This document shows, piece after piece, positions 45,920-57,268 of a DNA stretch of 64,000 nt; position 1 is the first letter of the stretch; every line of letters begins with the position of its first letter. Source of the stretch: Sphaerulina vaccinii (lineage: Eukaryota > Ascomycota > Dothideomycetes > Mycosphaerellales > Mycosphaerellaceae); assembly GCA_022570795.1 (NCBI GenBank), contig JAKUDP010000011.1, positions 1,550,001-1,614,000 on the forward strand. The letters run 5' to 3'. The notes under the pieces are model-generated. The model ran no database searches and had not been told where the DNA came from. It saw only the letters and a list, made by a program, of their open reading frames with translations. The position numbers were made by a program, and so were the translations under genes.

Positions 45920-46983
45920 CTATCGGAGGTGAGTTCGCTTCACCTGCTTCTTCCTCCTTCTCGACGCAACCTCTCCGCCTACGGGCAGCCCTGTGGCCCC
46001 AGTCACAAACAAATCTCTGTCGTCATTCAGAGAAGCCTTCATGTGAGCCTTTGCCACCTCATTCAGCCGGTCCCTGATGGGATTCTCGTACACCTGACCC
46101 TCTGCGCCGTGAAGTATGCTCTCATTTGATCCAAATCCAGCCAGCCTATCAGCTCTCTCGTTGCCCTCAGTATCATTGTGTGCCTTCACCCACCAGAACT
46201 TCACTTCAATGCCAAGCGAAACCTTATCGACCATTGCTGCCTCAAGAATGGCTGCGAAGTGTCCTGATTTGTTGTTCCGGCGTGATCTTTTACTCTTGCC
46301 TGTCTCTGTAGCCTCGATAGCGGCCATGCACTCCTGACTGTCCGTCTGAATAACCAATTTTGTAGCTCCAATTCGAGGCACGATCGCCAGCGCCATGTGA
46401 AGTGCGTGCCTGATTCCCTCCATTTCTGCCTAGATTCAACCAAATGTCAGCAAGTGTCTCTGAAAGCTCTCCGCGAGGCTTCGTGTGTCTGTCCGCGAGC
46501 TCAGCGCCTTGGAGCGCACGCGCGAGCAGAGATGCTTACTTGATCCGGCCCAGTAATGACTCCAAGCGCGATGGCGCGTCCATACCAGATCTTGTTGTGT
46601 TCGTACGTGACTCCTGCGCCTCCTCTGCGCGCCTTGTATGAGCCGTCGGTGAAGATCGTGAGTGTGCCTCCTGGTGCGTCGGCTGGTGGGAGGTCTTGGA
46701 GAGGTGGTAGAGGTGCTGGATGTATCGGCGTGAGTGTAAAGGTGGCTCGTGCGGCCTGCTGTATAGACTGTGCGGCGTTGAAAGCGGGTAGCGGTCGCTG
46801 GATAGTCCTAGAAGAGACGAATAGGACGTCGTCGTCGCTCTCTGAGTCCGAACAGAGGTCAACTACGTCTCTAGAAGGTGGTGGCGGTGCGTTTGTGTCT
46901 GGCGGAATGGTGGGCGGCGTGGTAGTCGCTGTTGTCGTGGGGATGGAGGCCTTGGGAGGCTCTTTTGAGGGCGAATTGCCCAT
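45920..46983 (-). CDS. RNase H type-1 domain protein
   Basis: Two exons (46983-46540 and 46429-45920) with a 110-bp intron (CTGAC branch) give 317 aa. Residues 1-105 are a disordered Pro/Thr/Ser region with an acidic patch (DLCSDSESDDD). The RNase H domain then runs from TLTIFTDGSYKARRGG (first Asp) through the exon join DQ-AEMEGIRHAL (Glu) and LVIQTDSQECM (Asp) to FWWVKAHNDTEGNERADRLAG (last Asp). All four D-E-D-D catalytic positions are present, so it is likely active on RNA-DNA hybrids. A basic insert (KRSRRNNKSG) and a basic tail ending RRRKKQVKRTHLR suggest nucleic-acid binding. It could be a host gene or one derived from a retrotransposon. It is flanked on both sides by satellite arrays. 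Confidence 0.85.
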
Positions 46984-47089
46984 TTTGGCGTGTTGTTGAT
47001 GTTATTGTCTGTGAAGTTTGCAGTGGCGAAGTTTTATGCTGGCCCTAGCGCCGGCTGATCCCGCTCATATCTTTTGGAAGGTGCACGCT

Positions 47090-48310
47090 TTCTCTGATTT
47101 GGCTTCAAATTGGCCACACTGACCTGTCTGGAGATCCACGAGCGTAGACAGTGCTGGGACCGCAGAGAGACGCCTCGAAATGCACCCTTCACTAGTATCA
47201 AGCAGCCTTGGCCTCACTGACCTGTCTGGAGATCCGCGAGCATAGAAAGCGCTTGGTACGCAGAGATGATGTGCTTCTCCTCGGTCGCCGTGAGGAGTCC
47301 TCCCTTTTCAAACAGCCCGCTGACCTCACCAACACTCATATCTTGCGAGAAGGACAACCTTCTCTGATACTGACCAAGCTTGATCTCACTGACCTGTCTG
47401 GAAATCTGCGAGCGTAGAGAGCGCCCTGCTCGCGGAAATATACCTCGAGAACCACCTTTCTCTGACTCCAACTAGCCTTGGGCACAGCGCCCTATCCGGT
47501 GATGCTCGAGCTTGGAGGGGGCTCGGTAAGGAGAGAGATGGGCACCTTTCTCTGACTTCGAGCAGCCTTGGCCACGCCGACCTGTCTGGAGATCTGCGAG
47601 CGGAGACAGCGGCTTTCAAGGACAGACGTGTGACTTTGAAACGCACCTTTCTCTGATATTGTTCGATTTTGCCACAGCGCCCTATCTTGTGGTCCCTGGG
47701 CGTGGAAAGTGCTCAGCATGCAGAGATGTGCTTTGATCCAGACTCCCCGTGGAAGTCCTCACTTTTGCGATGTGCCTCACTACCTCTTATGCAACTCTTA
47801 TATCCTAGAGGATATCTTACAAGAGCACCAATTCCTGATTTCAGGCAGTCTTTGGAACAGCGACCTGTCTCGAGAGCCGCGGGCGCTGAGGGGCTCAATC
47901 TGGAGAGACGTGTGCTGTCCTCGACTTGGTCTTAGAGATTCTCGCTGTCCCAACCACCGCACTGTCTATTGGCTATTGCGCGACTCTTATGCTTGTTACG
48001 CGACTCTTATGCTTGTTACGCGACTCTTATGCTTGTTACGCGACTCTTATGCTTAGGCACTTATCCTCTGGAGAGCATCTTCCTCTGATCCTGAGCACTT
48101 TCGGCAACAGCAACCTGTCTGGAGCTTTGTGAGTGTAGAACTGCTCAGCGCGGAGAGAACTGTGCTACTCTCGTGTAGGTCTTCGAGTCGTGTGGGTCTT
48201 TAAGTCCTCACTTTTGTGCAGCCCACGGTGACCAGCGATCCTCATGCAGCTCTTATACCCAAGTACCTGGGTTGCTAAAAGTACACCTTTCTCTGATTCG
48301 ACTACTCTTA
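47090..48310. repeat. Degenerate satellite array B (CCTGTCTGGAGATC units)
   Basis: Repeated in order: TTTCTCTGA, CTTGGCCACA/GGCACAG, GACCTGTCTGGAGATC, GCGAGCGTAGA and GCAGAGA. Full or partial units begin near 47091, 47190, 47365, 47455, 47545, 47648 and 48285, about 90-120 bp apart where tandem. A 20-bp perfect tandem repeat lies inside it at 47980-48055. The CTGTCTGGA block is shared with array A, so the two arrays may have a common origin. Confidence 0.7.
47980..48055. repeat. 20-bp perfect tandem repeat, ~3.8 copies
   Basis: The unit GCGACTCTTATGCTTGTTAC is repeated without mismatch, ending in a partial copy. It is a recent minisatellite inside array B. Confidence 0.95.
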
Positions 48311-48888
48311 GGCACAGCCACCTGTCCGTAAGGTCGCGCGCGAGGAGCACGCCGGCCACGGAGAGAGGTGTGCTGTTATGGAGTTGTCCACAAGAAGTCC
48401 TCTCGATCCAACGAATCCAATGACCCAATGCTCTAGCAGCCTACGCACTCTTGTGTTCAGATGCCACCTGGGAGTGCTTCGAAAAGCTGCCCTTTCATGG
48501 ACACCAGCCCAACAATATCAGATCCACAGTCTCTTCCCTAACACTGAGTCGCTCTCTTCAGCCTGTCTTGGCCTATATCCTCCGATCCGGACTTCTTCCA
48601 ATATGACATGTATGCTTCCAGAAAGAAAGTGGGCTATTCAGTGTCGTTGTAACTGGGGAGACTGGGCAGTCATCGTCCAGATTGTGGATCGTGGTCATGG
48701 GCGCGTGGAATCATGTCCTGGCCCAGCTCGAACTCTGGCCTCGGCAATCATGATTCTCAATTATGAATTTGTCGCCCCATTCGCAGCGCAACAGACTGCT
48801 CTGCCCACGGTTCAACAGACAGAGATGATCGTGGACAGTCGAAGAACCATACGAACTTCGTAGACGCGACGAACGCGAAGGATCGGCA
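48311..48888. other. Flank of MULE insertion
   Basis: A plus frame of 161 codons (48378-48863) has no recognisable domain; it ends just before the transposon. The left copy of the 9-bp target site (GGATCGGCA) is 48880-48888. Confidence 0.4.
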
Positions 48889-48975
48889 GGCGATCCTTAT
48901 AATGAGGCAGAACTCGGACCACCTGCACAGCCGCAGCGGAGTACGCCGGGCATGCCCCGCCAGACTAATTTGTAT
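48889..48975 (+). repeat. MULE left terminal inverted repeat
   Basis: This matches the reverse complement of the right end, except for a roughly 10-bp length difference in the middle. It is followed by an inner palindrome to about 48998. Confidence 0.9.
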
Positions 48976-49234
48976 AGCGCGCCCATAGTAATTAGTCTAA
49001 TTAATAATGTTTCTTATACTTAGACTGTATACCATCTCTTTTGACCTCGTCGTCGTTACCCAATCCGGCCATCGTGTTGTCGGTCGTGGAGTCACGATTT
49101 CTTAGTCTCTTGCTACCAAAATAGATGCAGATATAGCGCTAGAGGACCTCGCGCGCCTCGTCGAAGAAGTTCGCAATGTCGCTGGCGATGCTGTGCCTGC
49201 GCAGAACGTGTCGATGGATACCTGGATAGGCAAC

Positions 49235-52200
49235 TAGCAGTACGAGGAAGAGGTCGACGACGACGCGCTACTCGATGGCGCTGGCTTCAAGGGCTACGAG
49301 GGTGACGGCAGTCTCTTCGATATGGTCTCTTTCGATGAAGGCGATCCAGATGCGATAATAGTCGATGCGCCAGCTATCGCGACCGCCGAGGAACAGTTTG
49401 TGGATAAGGTACTGCCTAGACAATTCGACGATATCGAGGGCTTCGATTTTGATGCTGCTATGCGCGAGTTGGAGTTATTGGCGCCTGTCGAAACACCTGT
49501 CGTCGTCGCACCGGTGCGAGTGCTATATAAGGATCTAGCGATTGAGAAAGAAGCTGAAGCTGTCGCTGCCGCCGCCGCAGAGGAAGATAAGGAGATGGAC
49601 GAAGAGGAGGCGAAACCTGTGAAGCGCGTATTAGATAACGAGTTCTCGAAAGCATGGTGCGGTCGCAATTTCGATGGCAGGTCTGTCGGATTAACAGAGG
49701 TGCCGGTCGATATTGAGGCAGAAACTAAGCGTCTCTTCGTCGCCGACGACTTTGAGTACACGCCTGAGCAGAAGTGTCGCTACTGGCCGTTTTCTGATGG
49801 AGTTTGGCGACCGGATGGCGCCAATAGAGACTTCTCGCCAGAGTATTGTACGCAGAATCACCGCTTTATCTGTCGACATGGCGAGCGACAGCAGAGGGTG
49901 TCTGCGAAGCATACAGACGACGTCTCTAAGCAACGCGAGCGCGGTGTGTATATTCGCGTCTGCTGTCCGGCTATCTTGAACATTGATGCGACGTATCGAC
50001 TGGTGCCTGAAGGAACTCCTGGTGCGCTGCGTAAATACGACTACAAGAAGGATAAGTACTGGGTGTTGCCGGTCAAGTACTTATTCTCTCGTCGCATTCA
50101 GGTCAAAGGCGACCGCAAGAACAAGAGCCTACGATCGCCGCCTCACAACCACGACATTGCGCTGTCTCGCACCAAGAAGATGAGCTCTTACTACTTCACG
50201 CTCGCTGAGCAGGAGGTTGCTCGTGGGCATGGAACGGCGGCGACTCGTCGAGCGATAGATGGTACTGCGACTGGCGTTGGAAGCGACCATTTGGATCGTG
50301 CTGGCGCTCTGAAATTCGACATTCAGGCTGTGTTAAATGCGTCTCGAAGACATCGTGCGAAGCATCCAGATATCCGGTATCAAGGCAATAAGAAATCGGC
50401 GTCGGTACAGGTCAAAGAAGCGATCGAGTACTTGGAATCCAGTAAGTTACATTTTCGTTCACTCACATTTGACGCTAAAAGCTCATATCGACCCACTTTC
50501 ATGCACGGTTAAATCGGATCCTGATAATCTAATTGGCTTGCGGAGCCCAGACCGGCCGGCCCGCGTTCGGCTTTCGTCATTCCGCTATCAGAACTTGGTC
50601 AACTTCGGGGCAGTTCTCAACTAATATCCTTCTTCGACAGAGCAATACTTTACCAAACATATCAAGATCGTAAAGGCGTTTGATGGCAACCCTTCAGAGT
50701 CTCTAGTGTTCGCTACACGAGAGAATCTGCGCTTGTTACGGAGGTACGGAGCCGTCGCAATCATGGACTCTACCTATAAAACGAACATTCTCGAATGGAA
50801 GCTCTTTAGCATTATAGTGCGCGACAGGACGAACACCTACCGCATTGTCGCGCAATGGCTCTTACCGCAAGAGGATGGAACTATAATTGGCGAAAGCATC
50901 AAGACAATTAAGGCATAGTGCCGCGAAGTAACTGGATTTCCGTAGGCCTGCAGATACTTCATTATAGACGACTCTAGCGCAGAACAAATGGCTGTCAAGC
51001 ACGCATTTCCTGGGCTCATCGCTAGCGAGACTGTAGTCTCTCATTTCCTATGCCAATGGCACTACGAGAGGACACTCAGCGAACAATTCAAGGGCCGCGC
51101 ACTGTTGAGAACTCTCGAACACCTCCTCAAAGCAGTGAAGTATAGGCATACGGAGATGGGGATGCTAGATTCGATGCAGAAGGCGTACAAGTACCTGCCT
51201 AAAGCAGGCCACGGCATCGACAGACTGACACTGCTACAGAAGTAGAAGTATATTCGTATGACTATATAGCGAGAGCGCAGGCTCTAGGCTCACTGTTACC
51301 GCAATCACAGCGCCATTCTATTGCAGATCAAGACTACTAGCAATCTCGAGAACTACCACTCGTTATTGAAGCAGTCCGTAAAGCGAAAGATAACACTCTT
51401 CTCATTAGACGGCCTCTGTCGACACAACGACACAGTACTAGCGACACTCAATCGACGAGCTCAGACGGCAGACGGCAAATTTCGCACGATGCGCCATCCT
51501 ATTGCGACAACTCATCCATGGACGGCGAGCTTACCACAGCCAGTTCAGAAGCTGATTGCCGATGAGCTGAAGTACGGCGAACTAGACGCTCAAAACGATA
51601 ACTGGCGCGACGCGCCAGATTATCTTTCAGATAGCGAATGCGACTGTTCTCACTACCGCAAGTACACGATGCCCTGTCGACATATCTGGTGCCGCCACAT
51701 CATGTTCGACGTCCTCACCGACGACGACTACAACCGATGGACGAGCATGTGGCGTGAGTCCGGCTTCGAGCTGTATTTCGCTATGGAGCGAGTGCCGGTC
51801 GAGAAACAAGAGGTGGACGAAGAGGCAGTTGCCACGGCTTCTAACCAGCGCACGGCGAAGATGAAGCAGGCGAACTCGTTTGTAAGAGACAAATACTACA
51901 GCCTCATCGAGGATCAAGAGCTTGTCGCGGCAGGTAAAGAGGTACGAGAGGTGGTGATAAATGTATGGCTTCAGAAGATACAGACAGCTATTGCGCCTTA
52001 TATCAACGTGCAGGTTAAGGACCTAATCGCTGAGATTGAGCGCAGTGGAGGCGTCGTTCTAGCGCCTGCGAGGACATATACCGAGCTGAAGGATACGCCT
52101 TTCGTGCCTTCCACCGCTCGCAGCGACGCAGAGAGGCAGATCAAAGTCTCATCGACGGCGCCAGTGTTGAGCAGCTACTTCGCAGAGCACGGAATCAAGG

Positions 52201-52271
52201 TACCTACATCCATTGCACTAACGCAGGCGCCAGCGCCGAAGGCAGTGAGGGCGGAGAGGAAGAAGAGGTAG
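49235..52271 (+). pseudogene. MULE transposase with repeated in-frame TAG stops
   Basis: Exon 1 (open from 49238, Met at 49322, to 50441) holds an acidic N-terminus and a FAR1-like region with HNHDIALSRTKKM. A 200-bp intron (50442-50641, ACTAAT branch) joins it to the catalytic part: AIMDSTYKTNILEW (first Asp), FIIDDSSAEQMAVKHAFPGL (second Asp), SHFLCQWHYERTLSEQF. A SWIM zinc finger follows (CDCSHYRKYTMPCRHIW, near 51645-51700). The frame runs to 52271 but is broken by TAG at 50916, 50943, 51243, 51267 and 51285, and upstream at 49235 (and 49103). All are TAG; none is TAA or TGA. CAG or TGG converted by CpA-to-TpA change explains each. The element is therefore probably non-autonomous now. Confidence 0.85.
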
Positions 52272-52454
52272 CGAGTAGACAGCGAGGTTGTGGACAGTGA
52301 GGTAGCAAACGAGTGAACAACAACAACAACACCTCAGAATCAATGGTATACAGCTCTTACTACAAAACTTCAGCTTTATTTGCAGCGATAGTAAGGTCTA
52401 TATGCGAAGAGTATAAGAAACATCATGTCTTAGACTAATTTGTATGGGCGCGCC

Positions 52455-52550
52455 ATACAAATTAGTCTGGCGGGGCATGCCCGGCGTACTCCGCCGCGTG
52501 GCGTGTGGCTAGACAGGTGGTCCGAGTTCTGCCTCATTATAAGGATCGCC
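52455..52550 (-). repeat. MULE right terminal inverted repeat
   Basis: Inverted copy of the left end. The adjoining inner palindrome (about 52433-52468, centred on GGCGCGCC) is nearly perfect here. Confidence 0.9.
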
Positions 52551-52559
52551 GGATCGGCA

Positions 52560-53716
52560 GACTTTGGCTTGTGAGCCTCAGGCAACAAGTCTCAAATCTT
52601 GGTTGACTTTTCCAAAGAAACAAATACCTGTCCCGTTCGTACATATCTCACATCTACACCTCTCGAGGCAGCGGTTATGGCGCTACGTACCGTCGACACT
52701 GTAGCATATGCAGCACCTTAAACGAGACGAGACCTGAGCTTATGGACCATGAACAATCAAGAAACGAGAAGGCATATCTCCGCATAGACAGCATTGCCTC
52801 AGCCCATATCTCCTGGGCAGTGATATGCGGAATATAACTTCGCTGTACTTGGCTTGTCATGGTCGCTACTGCCAGACTGCAAGCGATAAGCCGTAACGAG
52901 GATGACCTTCATGCAGCAGGCTCGGAAGTTCACAATTTTACGCGATGGAACATTACTATTTACAACCGCCACTTCACTGCCTGCACAAACATCTGTTCAT
53001 CAACTGAGTGTTCCCACAGGCGGATGCGTGGGACATTCCGGCAACTACGCACCTTCTTAGGCAAGAGTATGTCTAGCATGCGTCGCTGCGAGACTACCAT
53101 CTGCAACATTGCGAGCTCGCTATGCAACCATGGGCTGGCGTCTCAGAGTGTGAGCAAGTTCTTTCTAGGCGAGAACATATCAGGCCTGCCTTGTGGCTGC
53201 AGATGGCGTTACATGATTGCACCGAGTCTGGTGGGCCACCTCGTACGAGTGGAGTGTTGGCCAAGCTTCTGCTTAGGACCCCAAGCTACTCGCAAGCTCA
53301 GGCCACAAGACAGCACGCGGATCCGAACTGCTAGATCTGCAAGATAAACAGCACACCTTTCAACGAGTACCAGGAAACGCCACGAAGCTAGCGTAGGCAA
53401 GCACGCTACAGGCTGAACGATTCACTGACAAACTTTTGCATCTAATCTTATCAGATTTTTCATGTGGCTTTACACTAAGCCGTACTCGGACATTCCGTTA
53501 CGTGCGCAGATGTTGCGTTCGAGGACAGCAAGGTCTGTTGGGCAACGTTCTCAGGCGCGACGGATTCACCCGATATCGCTCGTGCAACAGCTCAGTTCTG
53601 TTCAGTTTCCACCACAAGACGTGGGTGATCTGTAAGCTCCATCTTATCATAACTAGATCTGTTTATTGATGTACGGCACCTTTGGTGAGGGCACCACCAG
53701 CAACTACCCAAGCAAG
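52560..53716. other. Intergenic, upstream of siderophore transporter
   Basis: About 1.15 kb without a supported gene. A 162-codon frame (52859-53347) is Cys/Ser/Arg-rich and lacks features. It contains the GATA-type site at 53448-53456. Confidence 0.45.
53448..53456 (-). promoter_or_regulatory. SreA-type GATA site (ATCTGATAA)
   Basis: TTATCAGAT on the plus strand is ATCTGATAA on the minus strand, an exact match to the ATCWGATAA consensus known for the fungal iron repressor SreA. It lies about 260 bp upstream of the siderophore transporter ATG. By chance about one such site is expected per 64 kb, so the position rather than the match alone supports it. Confidence 0.5.
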
Positions 53717-55692
53717 ATGTTTCGTTCACTGCGACAGAAGTTTGTGCCTGGCATCGACAACACAAGTAGTCAAGAGGGCTCTAGCTCGTGGGATAACACA
53801 AGCCAGACGACAGAGCACATTCGACAGCAGGACTCGAAGACTGCACAAGATGTAGTTGAGCAACCAAACGATGCAGCGAAGCCCGATACAGCAGCTCAAG
53901 ATGGTGTCACAGCGGCAGAAGCGATCACTCTTACCTGGACGAAGACTTCACTTGGAGCAGCTTATGTCCTGTAAGACTCGACGTGCTATGGGAAGGAATG
54001 AATACTGATGCTGATATGTCTAGGATGTGGCTGCTATACTTTGTCAATGGGTTCCAAGCATCGATCACCGGTAACTTGTCCGCCTACATCACAAGTGACT
54101 TCTCGGCGCACTCGCTCTTGCCAGTCATATCGGTCGTGTCCAGCGTTATGGGCGCAGCTACATACATGCCTTTGGCCAAGATCCTGAACTTGTTCGACAG
54201 ATCGATCGGCTTCTTGGTCATGGTTGTCTTCGCCCTTCTCGGACTCATTCTCTCTGCGACTTGCAACAGTATCGAGACCTACTGCGCTGCTCAGGTATGT
54301 TGCACAATAGACAAAACGTCTCGAACCAAACGAATCTGACATCGTGCTCCAGGTCTTCTACACAATCGGTTTCACTGGCATGATCTTCTCCATCGATGTC
54401 ATCACAGCCGACACATCTACTCTCCGCGATCGAGGTCTCGCATACGCCTTCACTTCTTCACCATACATAATCACCGCATTCGCAGGCCCAGCTGCTTCTG
54501 CGCACTTTTACGACTTGAACTGGAGATGGGCTTATGGCTGCTTCGCAATCGCGCTTCCAGTAGTCGCAGCACCAGTGTTCGTACTATTGCGATACAATCG
54601 CCATCTGGCCAAGAAGAACGGCGTATTTCCCGTGAAAGAGAAGCACGATAGAACGTTCCTGCAGAGCGTCAAATACTATATCGTGCAATTCGATCGTGAG
54701 TCGACAGAAATGTATCTATACTACACAAATCGAGTCCAGTCCGGCTAACAATTGCATGCACAGTAATCGGCACATTCCTCCTAGCCTCCGGTCTCGTCCT
54801 AATCCTCCTCCCCTTCACAATCGCCGGCTCAGCATCCTCCGGCTGGAAAGAAAGCTACATAATCGCCATGCTCATCCTCGGATTCCTTTGCCTAGTAGCT
54901 TTCGCCCTTGTCGAACGTTTTGCGGCACCTGTACCTTTCATTCCCTGGAACATCCTAATCTCCTGAACCGTCATCGGAGCCTGTCTCTTAGACATCACAT
55001 ACCAAATCGCATACTACACTTGGTACGACTACTATACTTCCTACTTACAAGTCGTTTGCGGGACTAGTCTTGCAACTGCTGGATACATTACTGCGATCTT
55101 CGATGTCGTTTCTGGACTTTGGCTACTTATTGTTGGACTGGCTATTAAGAAAACTTGCAGATTCCGGTGGATGTTACTCTGGGCTGTTCCTCTTTATCTC
55201 CTGGGCGAAGGTCTGATGATCTATTTCCGTAGACCAGGTTTCTCTGTCGGCTATATGATAATGTGTCAGATCTTCATCGCTTTTGCAGGAGGTACTATGA
55301 TTATCCTTCAGCAAGTCGCTGTCCTCGCAGCCGCTGATCACAACAATGTCGCTACCGCACTCGCCGTTCTCGGTGTCTTTGGCAACATTGGAGGTGCGGT
55401 TGGAGGTAGTATCTCTGGAGCTATTTGGACCAATACTTTGCCTGGCGCACTTCAACGTCTGCTGCCAGAGTCTGCTGTGGCTGATTGGGAGACTATTTAT
55501 GATGATTTGGAAACGCAGCTCAGCTATGCTATGGGCACGGATGTGCGAACTGCGATTCAGAACGCTTATGCGCTTGCGCAGAGGAATATGTTGATTGCGG
55601 GAACTTGTGTTATGGCTACTTCGTTGATTTGGATGTTTGTCATTCGGGACATCAAGCTTAGCAAGCAGCAGACGAAGGGTGTGCTGTTCTAG
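53717..55692 (+). pseudogene. Siderophore-iron transporter (MFS, SIT/MirB type) with in-frame TGA
   Basis: Four exons (53717-53970, 54024-54294, 54353-54695, 54764-55692) would give 598 aa with an acidic N-terminal tail of about 80 residues and about 14 TM segments. SIT-family features include MWLLYFVNGFQASITGNLSAY, DVITADTSTLRDRGLAYAF, SSPYIITAFAGP, NWRWAYGCFAI, VIGACLLDITYQIAYYTWYDYY and NIGGAVGGSISGAIWTNTLP. The family imports ferric siderophores by proton symport at the plasma membrane. One TGA at 54964-54966 (codon 357) falls where relatives have Arg in a SRTVLGACLLD-type motif; CGA to TGA is one transition. Everything else in the frame is intact, so the lesion looks young. Start Met 53717 is preferred; 53669 is in frame. 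Confidence 0.85.
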
Positions 55693-55812
55693 AGCAGAAT
55701 TCCGCTCAACACCATCACAAAATGAGAATCTGGAGTGAAGGACACAGTAGAGTGACAAAAATGCAAATGATGCTCATTCACTTCTTTGAACTCTCGTTAT
55801 AAAATCTTCGCT

Positions 55813-56929
55813 CTACGACTTCTCTACATCCACCAAATAGCCAAGCACCCTCCTCACAAGTTCAGCCCTCATTGGCGCTTGGTCATCATTACTGAGCGCA
55901 TGAGATGCTCCTGGTAGAATTCCACTATGCTCTTTATCCCAAACCTCACCAGCACGATCAGCAACTTTCTGCCACCTCGACAAAAGCTTCCCCTTATCAA
56001 CCCACTCTGGCACAGACTGATCAGCCCCAGAAAGCACCACCATCAACTTCGAGCGCAAGAGCCCTTGTTTCCCAACCTGCCCAAAAGTCTTCTCTAACTG
56101 CTCATCACTCAAATCCGAACTGAAAAGATCGTCTTCTCCAGGTGTCTTCGGACCTCCATGAGTCAAGCTGAGAAACCTTCGAGCACTTAGAGGTGTGTCT
56201 GAAGGATAGATTTGACTTGTCATCCATAAAGAAAGTAGAGTATCGCATGCGCTTTGCTTTTGCTGCATAGCTTCCTCGGAGATCCCGACGAGTTGTTCGA
56301 AGGTTGCTTTCAATTCAGCGGAAGTTTTGCCTTTGAAGCCGTGTTGGAAGAGTAGTTGGATGACTTCTCGATCTGATACTGCAGCTTGCATGATCGCTCC
56401 ATCGACGATTGGACGTACGGTGTTTTCGAGATATGGATCAAAGGCATGTTCTTTCTCGTGAGGATTTGGTCGAGATAGATAGTGCAGGACGTCTTGGCTG
56501 CCTGTGCTATGACCGAATATTACAGTCTTGCTGGTGAGATCGTTGAACTTTTCTGCTTTGTACTCCTGGACGTATTGAATGCATTTGGCGATTTCATTTG
56601 TGTCTCGATCGAGATGTCCGAGACCCCATGATTGATACGATGAGGTGAGATTGATAGTGAAGAGTGACCATGGGGTTGGCTCGAGCGCTTTGACGACGTC
56701 TGACACATATGATGTTGTGGCCAGGCCGTCTCCTAGGCCACCAACGAAGATTATGCTGTGAGGCTTCTTGTTTGTGTTGCTTGTGAATTCGAATGCTACC
56801 AAGGTCTCGGTCTAGAAGAGCATAGATGTTAGCCTCAGAAATGTACTACTGAGCACAATGCTGCTTGGTACATACATAATGATGAAGGATGCCTGGCAGT
56901 CCGCCTTTTGGCCAGAACTTTGAGTACAT
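55813..56929 (-). CDS. sidJ: Siderophore esterase-like alpha/beta hydrolase (DUF1749)
   Basis: Two exons (56929-56876 and 56811-55813) with a 64-bp intron give 350 aa. The join GILHHY-TETLVAFEF is the conserved start of the DUF1749 family. The hydrolase fold shows IIFVGGLGDGLAT, WSLFTINLTSSYQSWGLG, the nucleophile elbow VIFGHSTGSQD (Ser120), and LMVVLSGADQSVPEW. A late His comes in LPGASHALSND. In Aspergillus fumigatus, SidJ of this family hydrolyses fusarinine-type siderophore products and lies in the same neighbourhood as sidF, sidH and sidD. The name rests on family plus synteny. It looks intact, convergent with the transporter and upstream of sidF. Confidence 0.82.
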
Positions 56930-57268
56930 AACTTGATCAAGCTCCCTGGACACGGTTTCGATCGTGATCGTCAATGACTCTGTGTCGTGAATGTGGCAAG
57001 TCACACGTGAGCCCTCATTTATCGTCTCGTCTTCCACGCGCAAAAGCTGGCTACTCACTCAGCTCAGCCATGGCATACATTTCTCGATCCTTCGTCACGA
57101 CCTGCAAAAGTCACGCCATGTTGCCGAAGTCGCTCATCAGCAACGAGCTTGGTGGTAATGCCAAGCAAAGCTGGCGGGTTCAGTCGTGACAGGAGTAATG
57201 TTTGAGCTATCCGTGAACCATGCTTTCGAAGTGCGAGCAATATCCGCGAGTTCTCCTTATGCAGAATA

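Larger units (their letters stand above)
48889..52550 (+). mobile_element. Mutator-like (MULE) DNA transposon, 3.66 kb
   Basis: Terminal inverted repeats start GGCGATCCTTATAATGAGGC at both ends (left 48889, right ending 52550). The element is flanked by a 9-bp target duplication, GGATCGGCA, at 48880-48888 and 52551-52559. Nine bp is the usual MULE value. The TIRs run about 87-96 bp with one small internal difference, and each ends in an inner palindrome built on AGACTAATTTGTAT. One transposase gene lies inside. Structure and protein resemble the Hop-type MULEs of fungi. The matching TSD shows the insertion itself is well preserved even though the protein frame is broken. Confidence 0.93.

Noticed and set aside
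44905..48310. CRISPR-like array
   Set aside because: Units are diverged, 90-180 bp long and without regular spacers, and the organism is a fungus; these are satellite repeats.
48378..48863. 161-codon frame left of the MULE as a gene disrupted by the insertion
   Set aside because: The frame ends before the transposon, shows no domain, and does not resume on the other side of the element.
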